Below, in pieces: positions 36,741-46,380 of a DNA stretch of 64,000 nucleotides (positions within the stretch are counted from its first letter, which is position 1; each line of letters begins with the position of its first letter). Made by a program: the position numbers and the translations under genes. The stretch is from Cryobacterium sp. Y11 (GTDB lineage Bacteria; Actinomycetota; Actinomycetes; Actinomycetales; Microbacteriaceae): contig NZ_PJJO01000058.1 of NCBI RefSeq assembly GCF_002929535.1, forward strand, positions 124,001 through 188,000, written 5' to 3'. Below the pieces are notes generated by a model, which made no database searches, had not been told where the DNA came from, and saw nothing but the letters and a program-made list of their open reading frames with translations.

Positions 36741-37625
36741 CTACTGGCCGGCCCCGGCCGCAGTGGTCTGCGCCGTGACGAAGGCCTCGAAGGTGGCGGC
36801 GTCGGAGTTGGAACCGGTGTACTGCACGCCGTTGACCAGCACGGTCGGGGTTCCTTTGATCTGTTCAATGTCGGAGTTGGGAATAGGGCCCGTGAGCGCG
36901 CGCTGCGTCGACGCGTCGACCCAATCGGAGTAGGTCTGATCGGCAATGCAACTGGCGACCTCGGGGGAGGTCACTCCTGCCGCATCGACGAGTGCGGTCA
37001 GCTCGGTATCCGAGAGGCCCGTCGTCTGTTCGGCCGGCTGATCGGCGAACATCGCCGCGTTGAAGTCGAGAAAGTTGTTGGGATCGTAGTTGGCCACGCA
37101 GGCAGCCGCGTTTGCGGCCCGGGTGGCGTACTCGGTGCCCGACGACAGTCGGTCGAGAATCGAGATCGGGTGCACCTCGAGAGTAGCATTGCCGGCGGTG
37201 ACCCAGGACGTGATTTGTTCGCCGTTGGTGCTCTCGAAGTCGCCGCAGATCGGGCACAAGTAGTCGATGTACATCACAATATTGGCCGTGTCGCCGCTCT
37301 GATCGGAGGCGGTCGCGATGGGGTCGGCATCCGCTTCGAGGGCGACCGTTGTGACTGCTGACACCGTGCTGCCGTCGCTGCCGAGCAGGATACCGTCGCT
37401 GGCCATGTTGGCCGGGCCCGGCGCGGCCGGGGCTGTGACGTTGTTCACGATGACCACGGCAACGATGGCGACCACGGCGAGCAGGCCGATGCCGATGCCC
37501 CCGCGCAGAAAGAATCGACGGCGTTTGTCCCGCTTGACCTGCTCGGCGCGCATGAGGCGCGCGGTTTCGCGGGCTTCATCGCGGCGGTTTTTCTTGGGCG
37601 GGCGAGTAGGGCCGGAAGTGCTCAT
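36741..37625 (-). CDS. Membrane-anchored DsbA-like thiol oxidoreductase
   Basis: This 294-aa protein has a basic cytoplasmic N-terminus (residues 1-41), one membrane helix (about 43-62) and an external DsbA/thioredoxin domain with CPIC at 124-127 and the cis-Pro region KGTPTVLVNG. Such proteins form or shuffle disulfides in actinobacterial secreted proteins. ATG 37625 is chosen; a GTG at 37637 would add four residues. Confidence 0.87.
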   Translation of the reverse strand: MSTSGPTRPPKKNRRDEARETARLMRAEQVKRDKRRRFFLRGGIGIGLLAVVAIVAVVIVNNVTAPAAPGPANMASDGILLGSDGSTVSAVTTVALEADADPIATASDQSGDTANIVMYIDYLCPICGDFESTNGEQITSWVTAGNATLEVHPISILDRLSSGTEYATRAANAAACVANYDPNNFLDFNAAMFADQPAEQTTGLSDTELTALVDAAGVTSPEVASCIADQTYSDWVDASTQRALTGPIPNSDIEQIKGTPTVLVNGVQYTGSNSDAATFEAFVTAQTTAAGAGQ

Positions 37626-37782
37626 GCGGGAGTTCACCGTTCGTTCGTCGGGCTGTTGCTTTCGACGTTAGCGGTCGTGTCTCACGGTGCGGTTCCGAAC
37701 AGCTGTGTGGCGGCTGTGAACGGTCCCGCGCGCGCCCTGGTGGCCAGGGCGCGCGCTTTCGCCCGAGCGAATGGGCTAGAGC

Positions 37783-37926
37783 CTACGATCGGGTGCTGAA
37801 GGCCGCGTCGAATACGGCAGTCGGAGCGTCAAAAGCCAGCGAGCGTACGAAGGCGAGCGCCTCCGGTGCTCCAATCAGGCGATCCATTCCGGCATCCTCC
37901 CACTCCACCGAAATCGGGCCGTCGCC
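37783..37926 (-). pseudogene. 3' relic of a xylose-isomerase-like TIM-barrel gene
   Basis: This stretch encodes 47 residues ending at a [25 protein letters not shown] and FDAAFSTRS. They align with the C-terminus of the intact isomerase gene at 40481-41494 ([18 protein letters not shown]...FDAAFTNQ), about two thirds identical. No upstream part of the barrel is present, so it is a gene end left by deletion or rearrangement. The remainder of the 37638-38007 gap shows no gene. Confidence 0.85.
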
Positions 37927-38007
37927 CCAACGGCGCGCTCAACCCGACTACACCCTGCTTGCACAGAGTGAGCTGTCTCTTTTTCGTGCTGTGCTCCACG
38001 TGTCGAT

Positions 38008-39138
38008 TTAGCGATCGGCGATGGTGGTCTGCGCGGCGGCGTTGGCTGCGCGCAGAGGGTCTGTCATATCCGTGTAGAAATTGTCCTGGGGATCCTTGAT
38101 TCCCCAGCCGCGACCCAGGTTTTCGATGTAGCCACACCAATGCCAGCCGATGATCCAAGGCTCCTGCATGATCGTTGCCAGACCGTTCGCATAGTCCTGT
38201 CCGCGCTCCTCGTGCGTTTCCATGTCGCTAGTGCGGTGTGGATTCATTGCGGTGGGCACCCAGTTGCCGATATCGGCAATCAGTACGGGCTTGCCGGTGA
38301 GCTGCTGCCAGTTGCGGAGATCGCCGATCATCGTCGCGTATTCCTCCGGGGATTTTCCAGTGAAGTACTGCACGGAAAGAACGTCAACATAGTCGGTCAT
38401 CGCGCGGAGCACCACTTCGGGGATGCCCTTGTTGCCGTTATAGCGGTCGCCCAAGATCAAATGGTTGGGGTCATAGCGACGGATGGCCTCGGTGATGGTC
38501 TTGTAATACTGCTGTGCCACGTCGTACAACTTGGCGTCATGCTCTTCCGGGGACAGGCCGTCGAAGCCTGGCCAGAACCGTCCCGCCGCGTGGGGGATCC
38601 ACCCGGGAATGTCGACGAGGAAGTATCCGATGAGGTTTGAGCTGTCCTTGTGATCTGAAGTCATTCGTCGCGCGAGCCAGTCCGCATACTTGGCGAAGTC
38701 TTCGCCGTACACGTCGCGGTATGCGGGGTGGCCATTCCAGTCTTCGATTTCCTGCACCCGCAGCTGCACGACATAGGGCATATCTGCCTCGAGCAAGTCG
38801 CGATCGGGCCACGGAGATGAATGGCCAAGATCGACGGGGTCACCGAACCAGTCGAGCGCCTCGCCCCACCCTCCGCTGATGTACTGACCTGTCCAACCGA
38901 TGGTGTTGAAGTTCAGCGACTGCAAGTCTGCGACAACGCCCTGTTCCCATTTCTGCCGAGATCCATATCTTTTATCCCACACGTCGACATTGTGGGGATA
39001 TCGCAAATCCGAGTCGTCGATATGGTTCACACCGAGGGACACGAACGGCTTTCCCGCGAGATCGATGAAGCTCCATGATCCGGTTGAGCTCTGCGCAACG
39101 GTGAAGAAGCGAGTTCCGGGGCTTTCTGGTGTGGCCAT
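38008..39138 (-). CDS. GH-A-clan-like glycoside hydrolase, atypical catalytic residues
   Basis: This 376-aa protein has no signal peptide, so it should act in the cytoplasm. It resembles agarase-like (GH50/GH86-type) TIM barrels: WSFIDLAGKPFVSLGVNHID at the start, NFNTIGWTG, DPNHLILGDRYNG and SVQYFTGKSPEEY. Where these families carry catalytic glutamates it has Asp176 (GYFLVDIPGW) and Asp289 (VLIADIGNW). It may therefore be an Asp-using or non-hydrolytic member. It is the last gene of the sugar operon, 57 bases after the alpha/beta hydrolase gene. Confidence 0.65.
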   Translation of the reverse strand: MATPESPGTRFFTVAQSSTGSWSFIDLAGKPFVSLGVNHIDDSDLRYPHNVDVWDKRYGSRQKWEQGVVADLQSLNFNTIGWTGQYISGGWGEALDWFGDPVDLGHSSPWPDRDLLEADMPYVVQLRVQEIEDWNGHPAYRDVYGEDFAKYADWLARRMTSDHKDSSNLIGYFLVDIPGWIPHAAGRFWPGFDGLSPEEHDAKLYDVAQQYYKTITEAIRRYDPNHLILGDRYNGNKGIPEVVLRAMTDYVDVLSVQYFTGKSPEEYATMIGDLRNWQQLTGKPVLIADIGNWVPTAMNPHRTSDMETHEERGQDYANGLATIMQEPWIIGWHWCGYIENLGRGWGIKDPQDNFYTDMTDPLRAANAAAQTTIADR

Positions 39139-39195
39139 GATCTGATCTATCCTTTTGACGTGACTATCGTTTTGTGCTCAGCGATATGGCAGCGA

Positions 39196-40080
39196 TCATG
39201 ATCTCCCGAAGAAGTCCAGGTATGCAGCAGCCAGTGCCTCTGGATCTTCTTCTGCGAGTTGGTGGCCCCAGGGGAGGATGACGGCCCGCACGTCCTCTGC
39301 CACCTCACGCATCTGGCGTTCGTTGTCCTCACCGATGAAGTACTCACTCCCGACAGCGAGGACGGGCATCTTCAGTTTGGTTTTGGCAGATTCGTGGTTC
39401 TGGTCCGCGTCGTCGAGTGTCGCGCGGTAAATCTCTAACATGCTGCGGAGCCCCCCGGGCGAGGAATAACACCGTACATATTCGTCGAGCGCATCGGGCG
39501 TGATCGCCTGGGGGTTGTGTGCCTCGTGCTTGATGAAGTAATTGAAGTACTCCCTCTCCTTGCCCGTGATGAGAAACTCGGGAAAGTCCGGCACGCTGTA
39601 GAAGTTGATGTGCCACAACCAGACATAGGTGCTGACATTCTTGCGCGTTAGGAACGAGTAGTCTTCGAGGCCGAACCCGGGCAGGATCATTTCCTGGTAG
39701 ACGAGCTTCTTGACGCGTTCGGGGTACTGAGCGGCAACTTGGTAGGCAGTTGATGCCCCCCAGTCCTCGCCGACAAGGTTGAACGTGTCGTATCCAAGGT
39801 GGGTAGCCAACTGCGCGATGTCCTCAGCCATGTTCTTCATGTCGAAACCGTCTTTGGGATGTTCCGAGTCACCGAGACCGCGCAGGTCTGGCGCGATGAC
39901 GGTGTAGTAGGGCGTCAGAAGGGGAATTACGCGACGCCAGTGGTATGACGTCTTTGGCACGCCGTGCAGCAGAAACAGCGGCTCGCCCTGCCCGGCGACG
40001 ACGTAGTGCAGCCGGACGCCGTTGACGAGGGCTCGCCCGTGTTTTGCTGGGACACCGTTGTGGTCTTGGATGATATCCAT
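39196..40080 (-). CDS. Alpha/beta hydrolase, epoxide hydrolase/dehalogenase type
   Basis: This 294-aa enzyme has the oxyanion motif HGVP (39-42), DLRGLGDS, the nucleophile Asp106 in GEDWGAS and the C-terminal His in PWGHQLAEE. An Asp nucleophile with HGxP and RGxGxS marks epoxide hydrolases and haloacetate dehalogenases; ordinary esterases would have Ser. ATG 40080 follows GAAGGAG at good spacing. Its presence in a sugar operon is unusual; it might open an anhydro or lactone ring. That is inference. Confidence 0.8.
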   Translation of the reverse strand: MDIIQDHNGVPAKHGRALVNGVRLHYVVAGQGEPLFLLHGVPKTSYHWRRVIPLLTPYYTVIAPDLRGLGDSEHPKDGFDMKNMAEDIAQLATHLGYDTFNLVGEDWGASTAYQVAAQYPERVKKLVYQEMILPGFGLEDYSFLTRKNVSTYVWLWHINFYSVPDFPEFLITGKEREYFNYFIKHEAHNPQAITPDALDEYVRCYSSPGGLRSMLEIYRATLDDADQNHESAKTKLKMPVLAVGSEYFIGEDNERQMREVAEDVRAVILPWGHQLAEEDPEALAAAYLDFFGRS

Positions 40081-40124
40081 GATCAATACTCCTTCTTCTT
40101 GCATTTTTCAGTTCGAGGCGAACC

Positions 40125-40484
40125 TCAATTTACGTCGAAACCCGCATGTGTGACAGGCCGCCGACGGACAACAGGCACCCGCCGCCCGGTTTGGACATCG
40201 AGGCCTCCTTCCGCTATGACGACCTCTGCCACGACCTTCCACGCGTGGAAGTGAACCGAGGCCCCGTGTACGTCGTAAGACGCGGCGTCACGGTAGACCT
40301 CATAGACCCCGAACAGGTCAGTTGCGCGATCGAGCTCGATCACGTCGTACTGCAAACAGCCTGTCTCATCGGCGAGAGATCGCTCGGCAAGCTTCAGAAT
40401 GTGCGTGAGAAACTTTTCGCGCTGTGTTTCACGCACCTGAATTTGGGCATAGACAACGAAGGCCGGCTCCGGTGGCGTCGTCAT
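40125..40484 (-). CDS. Antibiotic biosynthesis monooxygenase (ABM) domain protein
   Basis: This 119-aa protein has the dimeric ferredoxin-like ABM fold: YAQIQVRETQREKFLTHIL, then ADETGCLQYDVIELDRATDLFGVYEVYRDAASYDVHGASVHF. Such proteins include LsrG-type isomerases and cofactor-free monooxygenases, so the reaction cannot be assigned. ATG 40484 overlaps the isomerase stop by 4 bases. The residues after about 85 (VIAEGGLDVQTGRRVPVVRR) are family-divergent. Confidence 0.82.
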   Translation of the reverse strand: MTTPPEPAFVVYAQIQVRETQREKFLTHILKLAERSLADETGCLQYDVIELDRATDLFGVYEVYRDAASYDVHGASVHFHAWKVVAEVVIAEGGLDVQTGRRVPVVRRRPVTHAGFDVN

Positions 40485-41494
40485 TGGTTTGTGAACGCCG
40501 CGTCGAAGGAGTCGGTCGGTCGTGCCCACAGCTTAGAACGAACGAACTCGACTGCCTCGGCCGCACCGTGGAGCCGGTCCATTCCCGCGTCCTCCCACTC
40601 GATCGATATGGGTCCGCCGTAGCCGATCGACTCCAGGGCTCGGAATGCGTCTTCCCAGGGCACATCGCCGTGTCCAGTCGATACGAAATCCCAGCCGCGT
40701 CGTGGGTCGCCCCAGGCTAGGTGGGAACCTAGAACGCCGGCCCGGCCGTTGGCTGGGCGCAGGCGGGTGTCCTTGCAGTCCACGTGGTAAATGCGGTCTC
40801 GGAAGTCCCAGATAAATCCGACCGGATCGATGTTTTGCCACATCATGTGGCTCGGATCCCAGTTGAAGCCGAACGCCGTGCGATGACCGATCGCCTCAAG
40901 AGTGCGCACGCTCGTCCAATAATCGTAGGCAATCTCGCCGGGATGCACCTCGTGCGCGAATCGAACTCCCTCATCGTCGAAGATATCGAGGATGGGATTC
41001 CAACGCGCGGCGAAGTCGTCGTAGCCGGCTTCAATGACCGACGCTGGCACCGGCGGAAACATTGCGACATACGGCCAGACCGATGAACCGGTGAATCCTA
41101 CAACGGTGTCGACGCCGAGCTTTCGGGCAACTCGCGCCGCACGTTTCATATCGTCGGCCGCGCGTTGCCGCACGCCCTCAGCGTCACCGTCTCCCCACAC
41201 GTACGGGCGCAGGATCGCCTGATGCCTAAAGTCGATGGGTGCATCGCAGACAGCCTGCCCGGCGAGATGGTTCGAGATGGCAAAGACCTTTAAGCCGTAC
41301 CGGTCCAAAATTTCAAGGCGGGATGCGAGATACGCGGCATCCTCATCGGCGCGCTTGAGGTCTAGGTGGTCGCCTGACGCGGCGATCTCGAGACCGTCAT
41401 AGCCCCACGAAGCTGCGAGCCGCGCCACCTCCTCGAAGGGGAGGTCTGCCCATTGGCCCGTGAATAACGTGACGGGGTGCGTCGACTGGCTCAT
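40481..41494 (-). CDS. Sugar phosphate isomerase/epimerase-like TIM barrel (AP endonuclease 2 family)
   Basis: This 337-aa barrel has a metal-site set: Glu in [13 protein letters not shown], Asp and His in [10 protein letters not shown], His in YHVDCKDTR and Glu in [10 protein letters not shown]. Proteins of this type commonly pair with Gfo/Idh/MocA dehydrogenases and act as 3-keto-sugar lyases, hydratases or isomerases. It overlaps the dehydrogenase gene upstream by 4 bases and the ABM gene by 4 bases. A relic of a paralog lies at 37783-37926. Confidence 0.82.
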   Translation of the reverse strand: MSQSTHPVTLFTGQWADLPFEEVARLAASWGYDGLEIAASGDHLDLKRADEDAAYLASRLEILDRYGLKVFAISNHLAGQAVCDAPIDFRHQAILRPYVWGDGDAEGVRQRAADDMKRAARVARKLGVDTVVGFTGSSVWPYVAMFPPVPASVIEAGYDDFAARWNPILDIFDDEGVRFAHEVHPGEIAYDYWTSVRTLEAIGHRTAFGFNWDPSHMMWQNIDPVGFIWDFRDRIYHVDCKDTRLRPANGRAGVLGSHLAWGDPRRGWDFVSTGHGDVPWEDAFRALESIGYGGPISIEWEDAGMDRLHGAAEAVEFVRSKLWARPTDSFDAAFTNQ

Positions 41495-42603
41495 GCGGCC
41501 CTCGAGGTCGGCTGACGAGTTGGTACTACCTCGACCCAGTGACCCGATTTCGACGACTCGATTACCGCATCCGTCAGCTGGGCCGCGCGCACACCATCAG
41601 CAAAGGTGGGAAGGCCATTGACGACCTTGCCCCTGATGACAGAGTGCACATCGCGCATGAATAGTCCGAAGCAATCTTGGTAGCCCTGCGGATGTCCGGA
41701 CGGTACGGTGACGTAGGGCGCGGCGGCAGCGTGGTTCACACTCTCGAGCCCCTTCGGAACGATAGAAATTCCTTGGGTCGACCCAATCCACAGACCGTTT
41801 GGATTTTCTTGGTCGAAAGCATACGAGCGGTGTTCACCATCGAGCGACATCCACAGCTCGTTCTTGCGTCCCGGGCTGGCCTGGGAGATCACGACGGAGC
41901 CTGTGGCACCGCGATCTGTATGGAACATCATGGTCACACCGTCTTCTGTGGAGACAGGGACTTCGCCCGCATCCGAGAGACGAGTGTCATGGAGCCGAGA
42001 ACTCTGTGCGAGCAATTTTTCTATGCGATGGCCGGTAGTGAATTCGAAGAGGTCGCACCAGTGCACACCAATGTCGGCGAAGGCACGGGATCCCGCGTCC
42101 GTCACCCGCCAGTTGTAGCTCGACTGCTCCGAGAGCCAGTCCTGCAGGTAGTGGCCGTGCGCGAGCCAGATGCGTTCGCCCGAATCGGCAATTCGGGCCT
42201 GTGCTTCGCGAACCGTCGGATAGAAACGGTAGACGAAGGGCACGGCGTTCACTACTCCGGCATCATCGGCGGCGCGCTGGAGCAGTACGGCATCGTCGGC
42301 GGTGAGGGCGAGTGGTTTCTCACAGATGACGTGCTTGCCCGCGGCGATTGCGGCCAGGGCCAGTGGAACGTGCTGCGCGTTGGGAGTGCAAATGTGCACC
42401 AGATCGACATCCGGATGGGCTATCAACTCTTCTGGCGTGAGAGCCAGCGGTACGTTCTCTTCGTCAGCGGCTAGTCGTGTTCGGTCGGCATCGCGGCCGG
42501 CGTAGGCGACGACGATGCCGCCTACTGAACGGACGGCGCGCGTGTGGACACGTCCCATAAAACCGGTTCCTATTATGCCGCTCCGGAGCGGCCGGGCCGT
42601 CAT
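41491..42603 (-). CDS. Gfo/Idh/MocA-family oxidoreductase
   Basis: This 370-aa NAD(P)-dependent sugar dehydrogenase has the Rossmann motif [23 protein letters not shown] with the catalytic Lys, [11 protein letters not shown], and [10 protein letters not shown] with the Asp-x3-His active-site pair. It overlaps the permease gene by 4 bases and the isomerase gene by 4 bases. In a levoglucosan-type pathway it could be the reductase that returns a 3-keto sugar to the hydroxyl form. The substrate is not provable from sequence. Confidence 0.85.
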   Translation of the reverse strand: MTARPLRSGIIGTGFMGRVHTRAVRSVGGIVVAYAGRDADRTRLAADEENVPLALTPEELIAHPDVDLVHICTPNAQHVPLALAAIAAGKHVICEKPLALTADDAVLLQRAADDAGVVNAVPFVYRFYPTVREAQARIADSGERIWLAHGHYLQDWLSEQSSYNWRVTDAGSRAFADIGVHWCDLFEFTTGHRIEKLLAQSSRLHDTRLSDAGEVPVSTEDGVTMMFHTDRGATGSVVISQASPGRKNELWMSLDGEHRSYAFDQENPNGLWIGSTQGISIVPKGLESVNHAAAAPYVTVPSGHPQGYQDCFGLFMRDVHSVIRGKVVNGLPTFADGVRAAQLTDAVIESSKSGHWVEVVPTRQPTSRAA

Positions 42604-43571
42604 TTCTTCCTCGATAGAGCGACCGCTGCGATGATGATCGCGCCACGCACGACCGACTGCTGGGCGACGTCGAGCCCGGCGAGGATGAGGCCGTTATTAA
42701 TTAGGCCCATGAACAGCGAGCCGACGAGCGTACCGATGATTGCCCCGCGGCCTCCGAAGAGACTTGTACCGCCGAGAATCACAGCGGCGATCACTGTGAG
42801 CTCGTCACCCTGGCCCCACTGGAACCGGCCTGACTCGAGCCGACCCGCGTAGAGCATCCCGGCGATAGCGGCGGCGATACCGGAGAGGAGTAGCACCGTG
42901 AATTTAATCCGTGCCGTGCGAATGCCGGTGTAGGCGGCTGCGGTGGGATTTCCACCGGTCGCCAGCACACGGCGTCCGAAACTCGTCCGGTTCATCGCGA
43001 CCCATCCGATCGCGACGGCCACGACCGTCCAGACGAGGAGCCCGGGAATTGGACCGAAGTCGCCACCGCCGAATATCTGCACATACAGAGTGTTGCCGAT
43101 GGGCTGGGGTGCCGAGGCGGTGATCCACTGCGCGAGCCCCGCCGCGAGGCCAAGCATCCCCAGCGTTACCAGGAAGGACGGGACCTTCAAGAGGGCTACG
43201 AGTCCGCCGTTGATTGCTCCGATAGCGGCCCCGGAGAGTAATCCGGCGAGTATGCCGGGAACGAGGCCCCATTGGGTCGTTGCCATAGCGGTGACGACGG
43301 AGGCGAGGCCGGCGATCGAGCCGACGCTGAGGTCGATTTCGGCGGTGGCGATCACGAAGGTCATCGCGACAGCCATTATCGAAATTGTTGCCGTCTGCCG
43401 CACGATGTTCAGCATGTTGTTGGCGGAGAGAAATCCGTCGCTGCCAAGGAAGATAGCGAACAAGATGAACACGACCACGAAGGCGATGTAAATGACGTTG
43501 CTGCGCCAGTCAAATCGAGTGACAGCTTGGGTGATCAGGGATGGCCTGGTGGCCGTTGCGGGGCTGCTCAT
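42600..43571 (-). CDS. Ribose-type ABC transporter permease
   Basis: This 323-aa RbsC-like permease has eight to ten helices and the family motif [19 protein letters not shown], with [14 protein letters not shown] and [24 protein letters not shown]. It overlaps the ATPase gene by 4 bases. It belongs to the same importer as the binding protein at 46381-47541. Confidence 0.92.
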   Translation of the reverse strand: MSSPATATRPSLITQAVTRFDWRSNVIYIAFVVVFILFAIFLGSDGFLSANNMLNIVRQTATISIMAVAMTFVIATAEIDLSVGSIAGLASVVTAMATTQWGLVPGILAGLLSGAAIGAINGGLVALLKVPSFLVTLGMLGLAAGLAQWITASAPQPIGNTLYVQIFGGGDFGPIPGLLVWTVVAVAIGWVAMNRTSFGRRVLATGGNPTAAAYTGIRTARIKFTVLLLSGIAAAIAGMLYAGRLESGRFQWGQGDELTVIAAVILGGTSLFGGRGAIIGTLVGSLFMGLINNGLILAGLDVAQQSVVRGAIIIAAVALSRKK

Positions 43572-45088
43572 GCTGCCTCTCCTTGGATTATGAGTTGAAG
43601 CTGTTCCTCGCTCGCGACGTCGTCGCGGTCGAGTTCGCGGTCGGAGCGTCCTTCGCGGAATACAATAATGCGGTCGGCGACCGCGAGGAGTTCTGGCAAT
43701 TCGGACGAGATGAATAGCACTGCATTGCCCTGCGAGGCGAATTCACGCACGATGTCGAGGATCTCCGTCTTCGTGCCAATGTCGACACCGGAGGTGGGCT
43801 CGTCCATTACCAATAAGCGGGGGCGTGTGTTGATCCATTTCGCCACGACGACCTTCTGCTGGTTGCCGCCCGATAGACGGCTGACCGGCGCATAAGGGTC
43901 GGCGACCTTGACGTCGAAGCGGGTGACAAGCTGATTGGTCAGCTCGCGCAACTTGGTCATGGAGAGGAAGAGTCCTGACTTCACGCGGTCAAGCACGGGA
44001 AGAGTGAGATTGTCGGAGACGGAGTGGTCAAGCACCAGCCCCTGATCGCGACGGTCCTCGGGAATGAGCGCGATACCCGCCCGTTGAGCGGATATGGGGG
44101 TGCCGAAACGTACCGGTTTGCCATCAATACTCAGCGTCCCCTGGGTGGGACGGTCCATGCCGGCGACCACGCGAGCGAACTCGGTGCGTCCGCTGCCCAT
44201 CAGCCCGGCGAGACCGACGATCTCTCCGGCCCGAATCGTGAGGCTGACTGATTTGAGTACGCGACCGCTCCCGATGTTGGTCGCTTCCAGCAGAATCGGA
44301 GCGTCAACTGGCAGTTGCCGGTCGCGATACACCAGGTCGGAGGCGAGCCTCCGACCGATGATCGCTTCGATGATCTCAGCCGCGGTCAGTTCCGCGATAC
44401 CGGCGGCGAGCACGACGCGGCCGTCCCGCAAAACTGTGATGCGGTCGGCGACCCGGCGGATCTCGTCCATTCGGTGAGAGATATAGACGATGGCGATGCC
44501 GCGGCTCTTGAGCTTGTCGATAAGTTGGAAGAGGTTTTCGACCTCGTGTTTGGCGAGACTGGCCGTGGGTTCGTCCATCACCAGCACGCTGGCGTTCTTG
44601 GACAGAGCCTTAGCAATCTCCACCAGCTGCCAGTACGCGGTGCCAAGTGTTTCCACCCGCGCTTTGGGATCGATCGTGACGCCCAAGCCGTCAAAGATCT
44701 CGCGCGCCGCCTGTTCCGCAGCACGGTCGTCAACCAGTCCCGATTTGCTGCGAACCTCCCGATTGAGAAAGATGTTCTGCGCCACCGTCATCGAGGGGAT
44801 GAGGCTGAATTCCTGAAAGACCATGCCGATGCCAGCCCGTTCGGCATCGGCGGTGGTTCGAATGGTGACCGGCTGGCCCGCGACCTCGATGGTGCCAGAG
44901 GTAATCGGATGAACGCCTTGTAGGACCTTCATCAGGGTCGACTTGCCCGCGCCATTCTCTCCGGCGAGAGCGTGCACCTCACCGGCGACGATGTCCATGT
45001 CGACGGACTTCAGGACCTCGACCGGGCCGAAGCTCTTGACGATGCCTCGCATTCTTACCGCTGGAGGGGCACCAGCAGTCTCAGTCAT
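43568..45088 (-). CDS. Ribose-type ABC transporter ATP-binding protein
   Basis: This 506-aa protein has two fused ABC domains. The first has [16 protein letters not shown] and VLVMDEPTASL; the second has the degenerate [27 protein letters not shown] and LLVMDEPTSGVDIG. This is the RbsA/XylG layout. It overlaps the upstream dehydrogenase gene by 8 bases and the permease by 4 bases. Confidence 0.93.
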   Translation of the reverse strand: MTETAGAPPAVRMRGIVKSFGPVEVLKSVDMDIVAGEVHALAGENGAGKSTLMKVLQGVHPITSGTIEVAGQPVTIRTTADAERAGIGMVFQEFSLIPSMTVAQNIFLNREVRSKSGLVDDRAAEQAAREIFDGLGVTIDPKARVETLGTAYWQLVEIAKALSKNASVLVMDEPTASLAKHEVENLFQLIDKLKSRGIAIVYISHRMDEIRRVADRITVLRDGRVVLAAGIAELTAAEIIEAIIGRRLASDLVYRDRQLPVDAPILLEATNIGSGRVLKSVSLTIRAGEIVGLAGLMGSGRTEFARVVAGMDRPTQGTLSIDGKPVRFGTPISAQRAGIALIPEDRRDQGLVLDHSVSDNLTLPVLDRVKSGLFLSMTKLRELTNQLVTRFDVKVADPYAPVSRLSGGNQQKVVVAKWINTRPRLLVMDEPTSGVDIGTKTEILDIVREFASQGNAVLFISSELPELLAVADRIIVFREGRSDRELDRDDVASEEQLQLIIQGEAA

Positions 45089-46271
45089 CGGTGGCGTTCG
45101 GGTCGGTCACATCCGGAACCAGCACCCATTCACCGGTTTGGCCGGACTTCAGTATGGCGTCGTCGACGAGTGCGGCTTGGTAGCCGTCGGCGAAGTTGGG
45201 TTCGACAGTTCCGCCTTCAGCGACTGCCTTGAGGAAGTCGTGGGCTTCGATGATCTTCGTTTCGCTGTAGCCGATACCCAGCGCAGGGATAGGCCAGAGC
45301 GACTCGCCATACGGCGTGTTCGGGCCGGTATACACCGTGCGAAAGCCTCGACGATCGGCGCGGTCATTCTTGAACGCTACCTGCAACTCGTCACGGTTCT
45401 CGTAATTGAAGAAAATAGAGCCTTCGGTGCCATGGATTTCGAAGGTGATGTAGTTGTTGCGGCCCCAGGCGTTGCGCGTCGCCTCAAGGGAGCCGACAGC
45501 GCCATTGCGGAACTTGATCAACGACATCGCCTCGTCGTCGACATCGACCGCGCCACGCGGGCCGTCAGAGGTAGAGGAACCGCCGAGTGCGTCAAAACCA
45601 CCGGACTGCAGCGGACGGTCGGGGATAAAGTTCGAGACCAGCGAGGTGACTTCGGAAATCTCGCCGACCAGATAGCGGGCCAAGTCAACCACGTGCGAGC
45701 CGATGTCACCCACGGCGCCCGAACCGGCGATATCTTTCTGGAAACGCCAGCTGAGCGGCGAGTTCGGATCGGCGCTCCAATCCTGCAAATAGGTGCCGCG
45801 AAAGTTCAGGATGGTGCCAATAGCGCCCTCGTCGATGTATTTCTTAGCGAGTGCTACAGCCGGGGTGCGGCGGTAGTTGAAGGCAACTGCTGTTACCACG
45901 CCGGCCTTCTGGGCCGCCTCGTACATGCGGCGGGCTTCGCTGGCCGTCGGGGCCAGAGGCTTTTCACAAATGATGTGTTTGCCGGCCTCGGCTGCGGCGA
46001 TCGCGATCTCGGCGTGGAGGTTATTCGGGGTGGCGATATCGATAACATCGATACCGGGATCATTGACGACGTCGCGCCACGATGACGAATAACCGTCCCA
46101 CGAGTACCGCTCGGCGGCAGTGCGTGCCAGATCGTCGGTCACATCGACGATGATCTTTTTGATTGGCCGCGCTGGAGACGGCCAGAAGAACATGGGCATC
46201 GCCGCATAGGCCAGAGAATGGGCTTTACCCATGAATCCGCCGCCAATCATGGCGATATTAATCTCTTGCAT
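45081..46271 (-). CDS. Gfo/Idh/MocA oxidoreductase, levoglucosan dehydrogenase-like
   Basis: This 396-aa enzyme has GGGFMGKAHSLAYAAMPMFFW at the NAD site, Lys104 in CEKPLAP, NYRRTPAVALAKKYI, YLQDWSADPNSPLSWRFQ, and Asp189/His193 in GDIGSHVVDLARY. As I recall the Pseudarthrobacter levoglucosan dehydrogenase, these stretches and the Asp189/His193 numbering agree closely. That enzyme oxidises C3 of levoglucosan with NAD+. ATG 46271 follows AAAGGAAG; a GTG-like longer frame to 46304 is unlikely. It is located between the binding protein and ATPase genes, so uptake and oxidation are linked. Confidence 0.8.
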   Translation of the reverse strand: MQEINIAMIGGGFMGKAHSLAYAAMPMFFWPSPARPIKKIIVDVTDDLARTAAERYSWDGYSSSWRDVVNDPGIDVIDIATPNNLHAEIAIAAAEAGKHIICEKPLAPTASEARRMYEAAQKAGVVTAVAFNYRRTPAVALAKKYIDEGAIGTILNFRGTYLQDWSADPNSPLSWRFQKDIAGSGAVGDIGSHVVDLARYLVGEISEVTSLVSNFIPDRPLQSGGFDALGGSSTSDGPRGAVDVDDEAMSLIKFRNGAVGSLEATRNAWGRNNYITFEIHGTEGSIFFNYENRDELQVAFKNDRADRRGFRTVYTGPNTPYGESLWPIPALGIGYSETKIIEAHDFLKAVAEGGTVEPNFADGYQAALVDDAILKSGQTGEWVLVPDVTDPNATDD

Positions 46272-46380
46272 GACTTCCTTTCGTGAGCCACTGTGGCTCG
46301 ACAACTCTGTGGATCATCAATTTTCACTAGTTTTCGTGGGGCGACCGTTTCCGGCCGCCCCACGAGTCGATCATCGGCTA

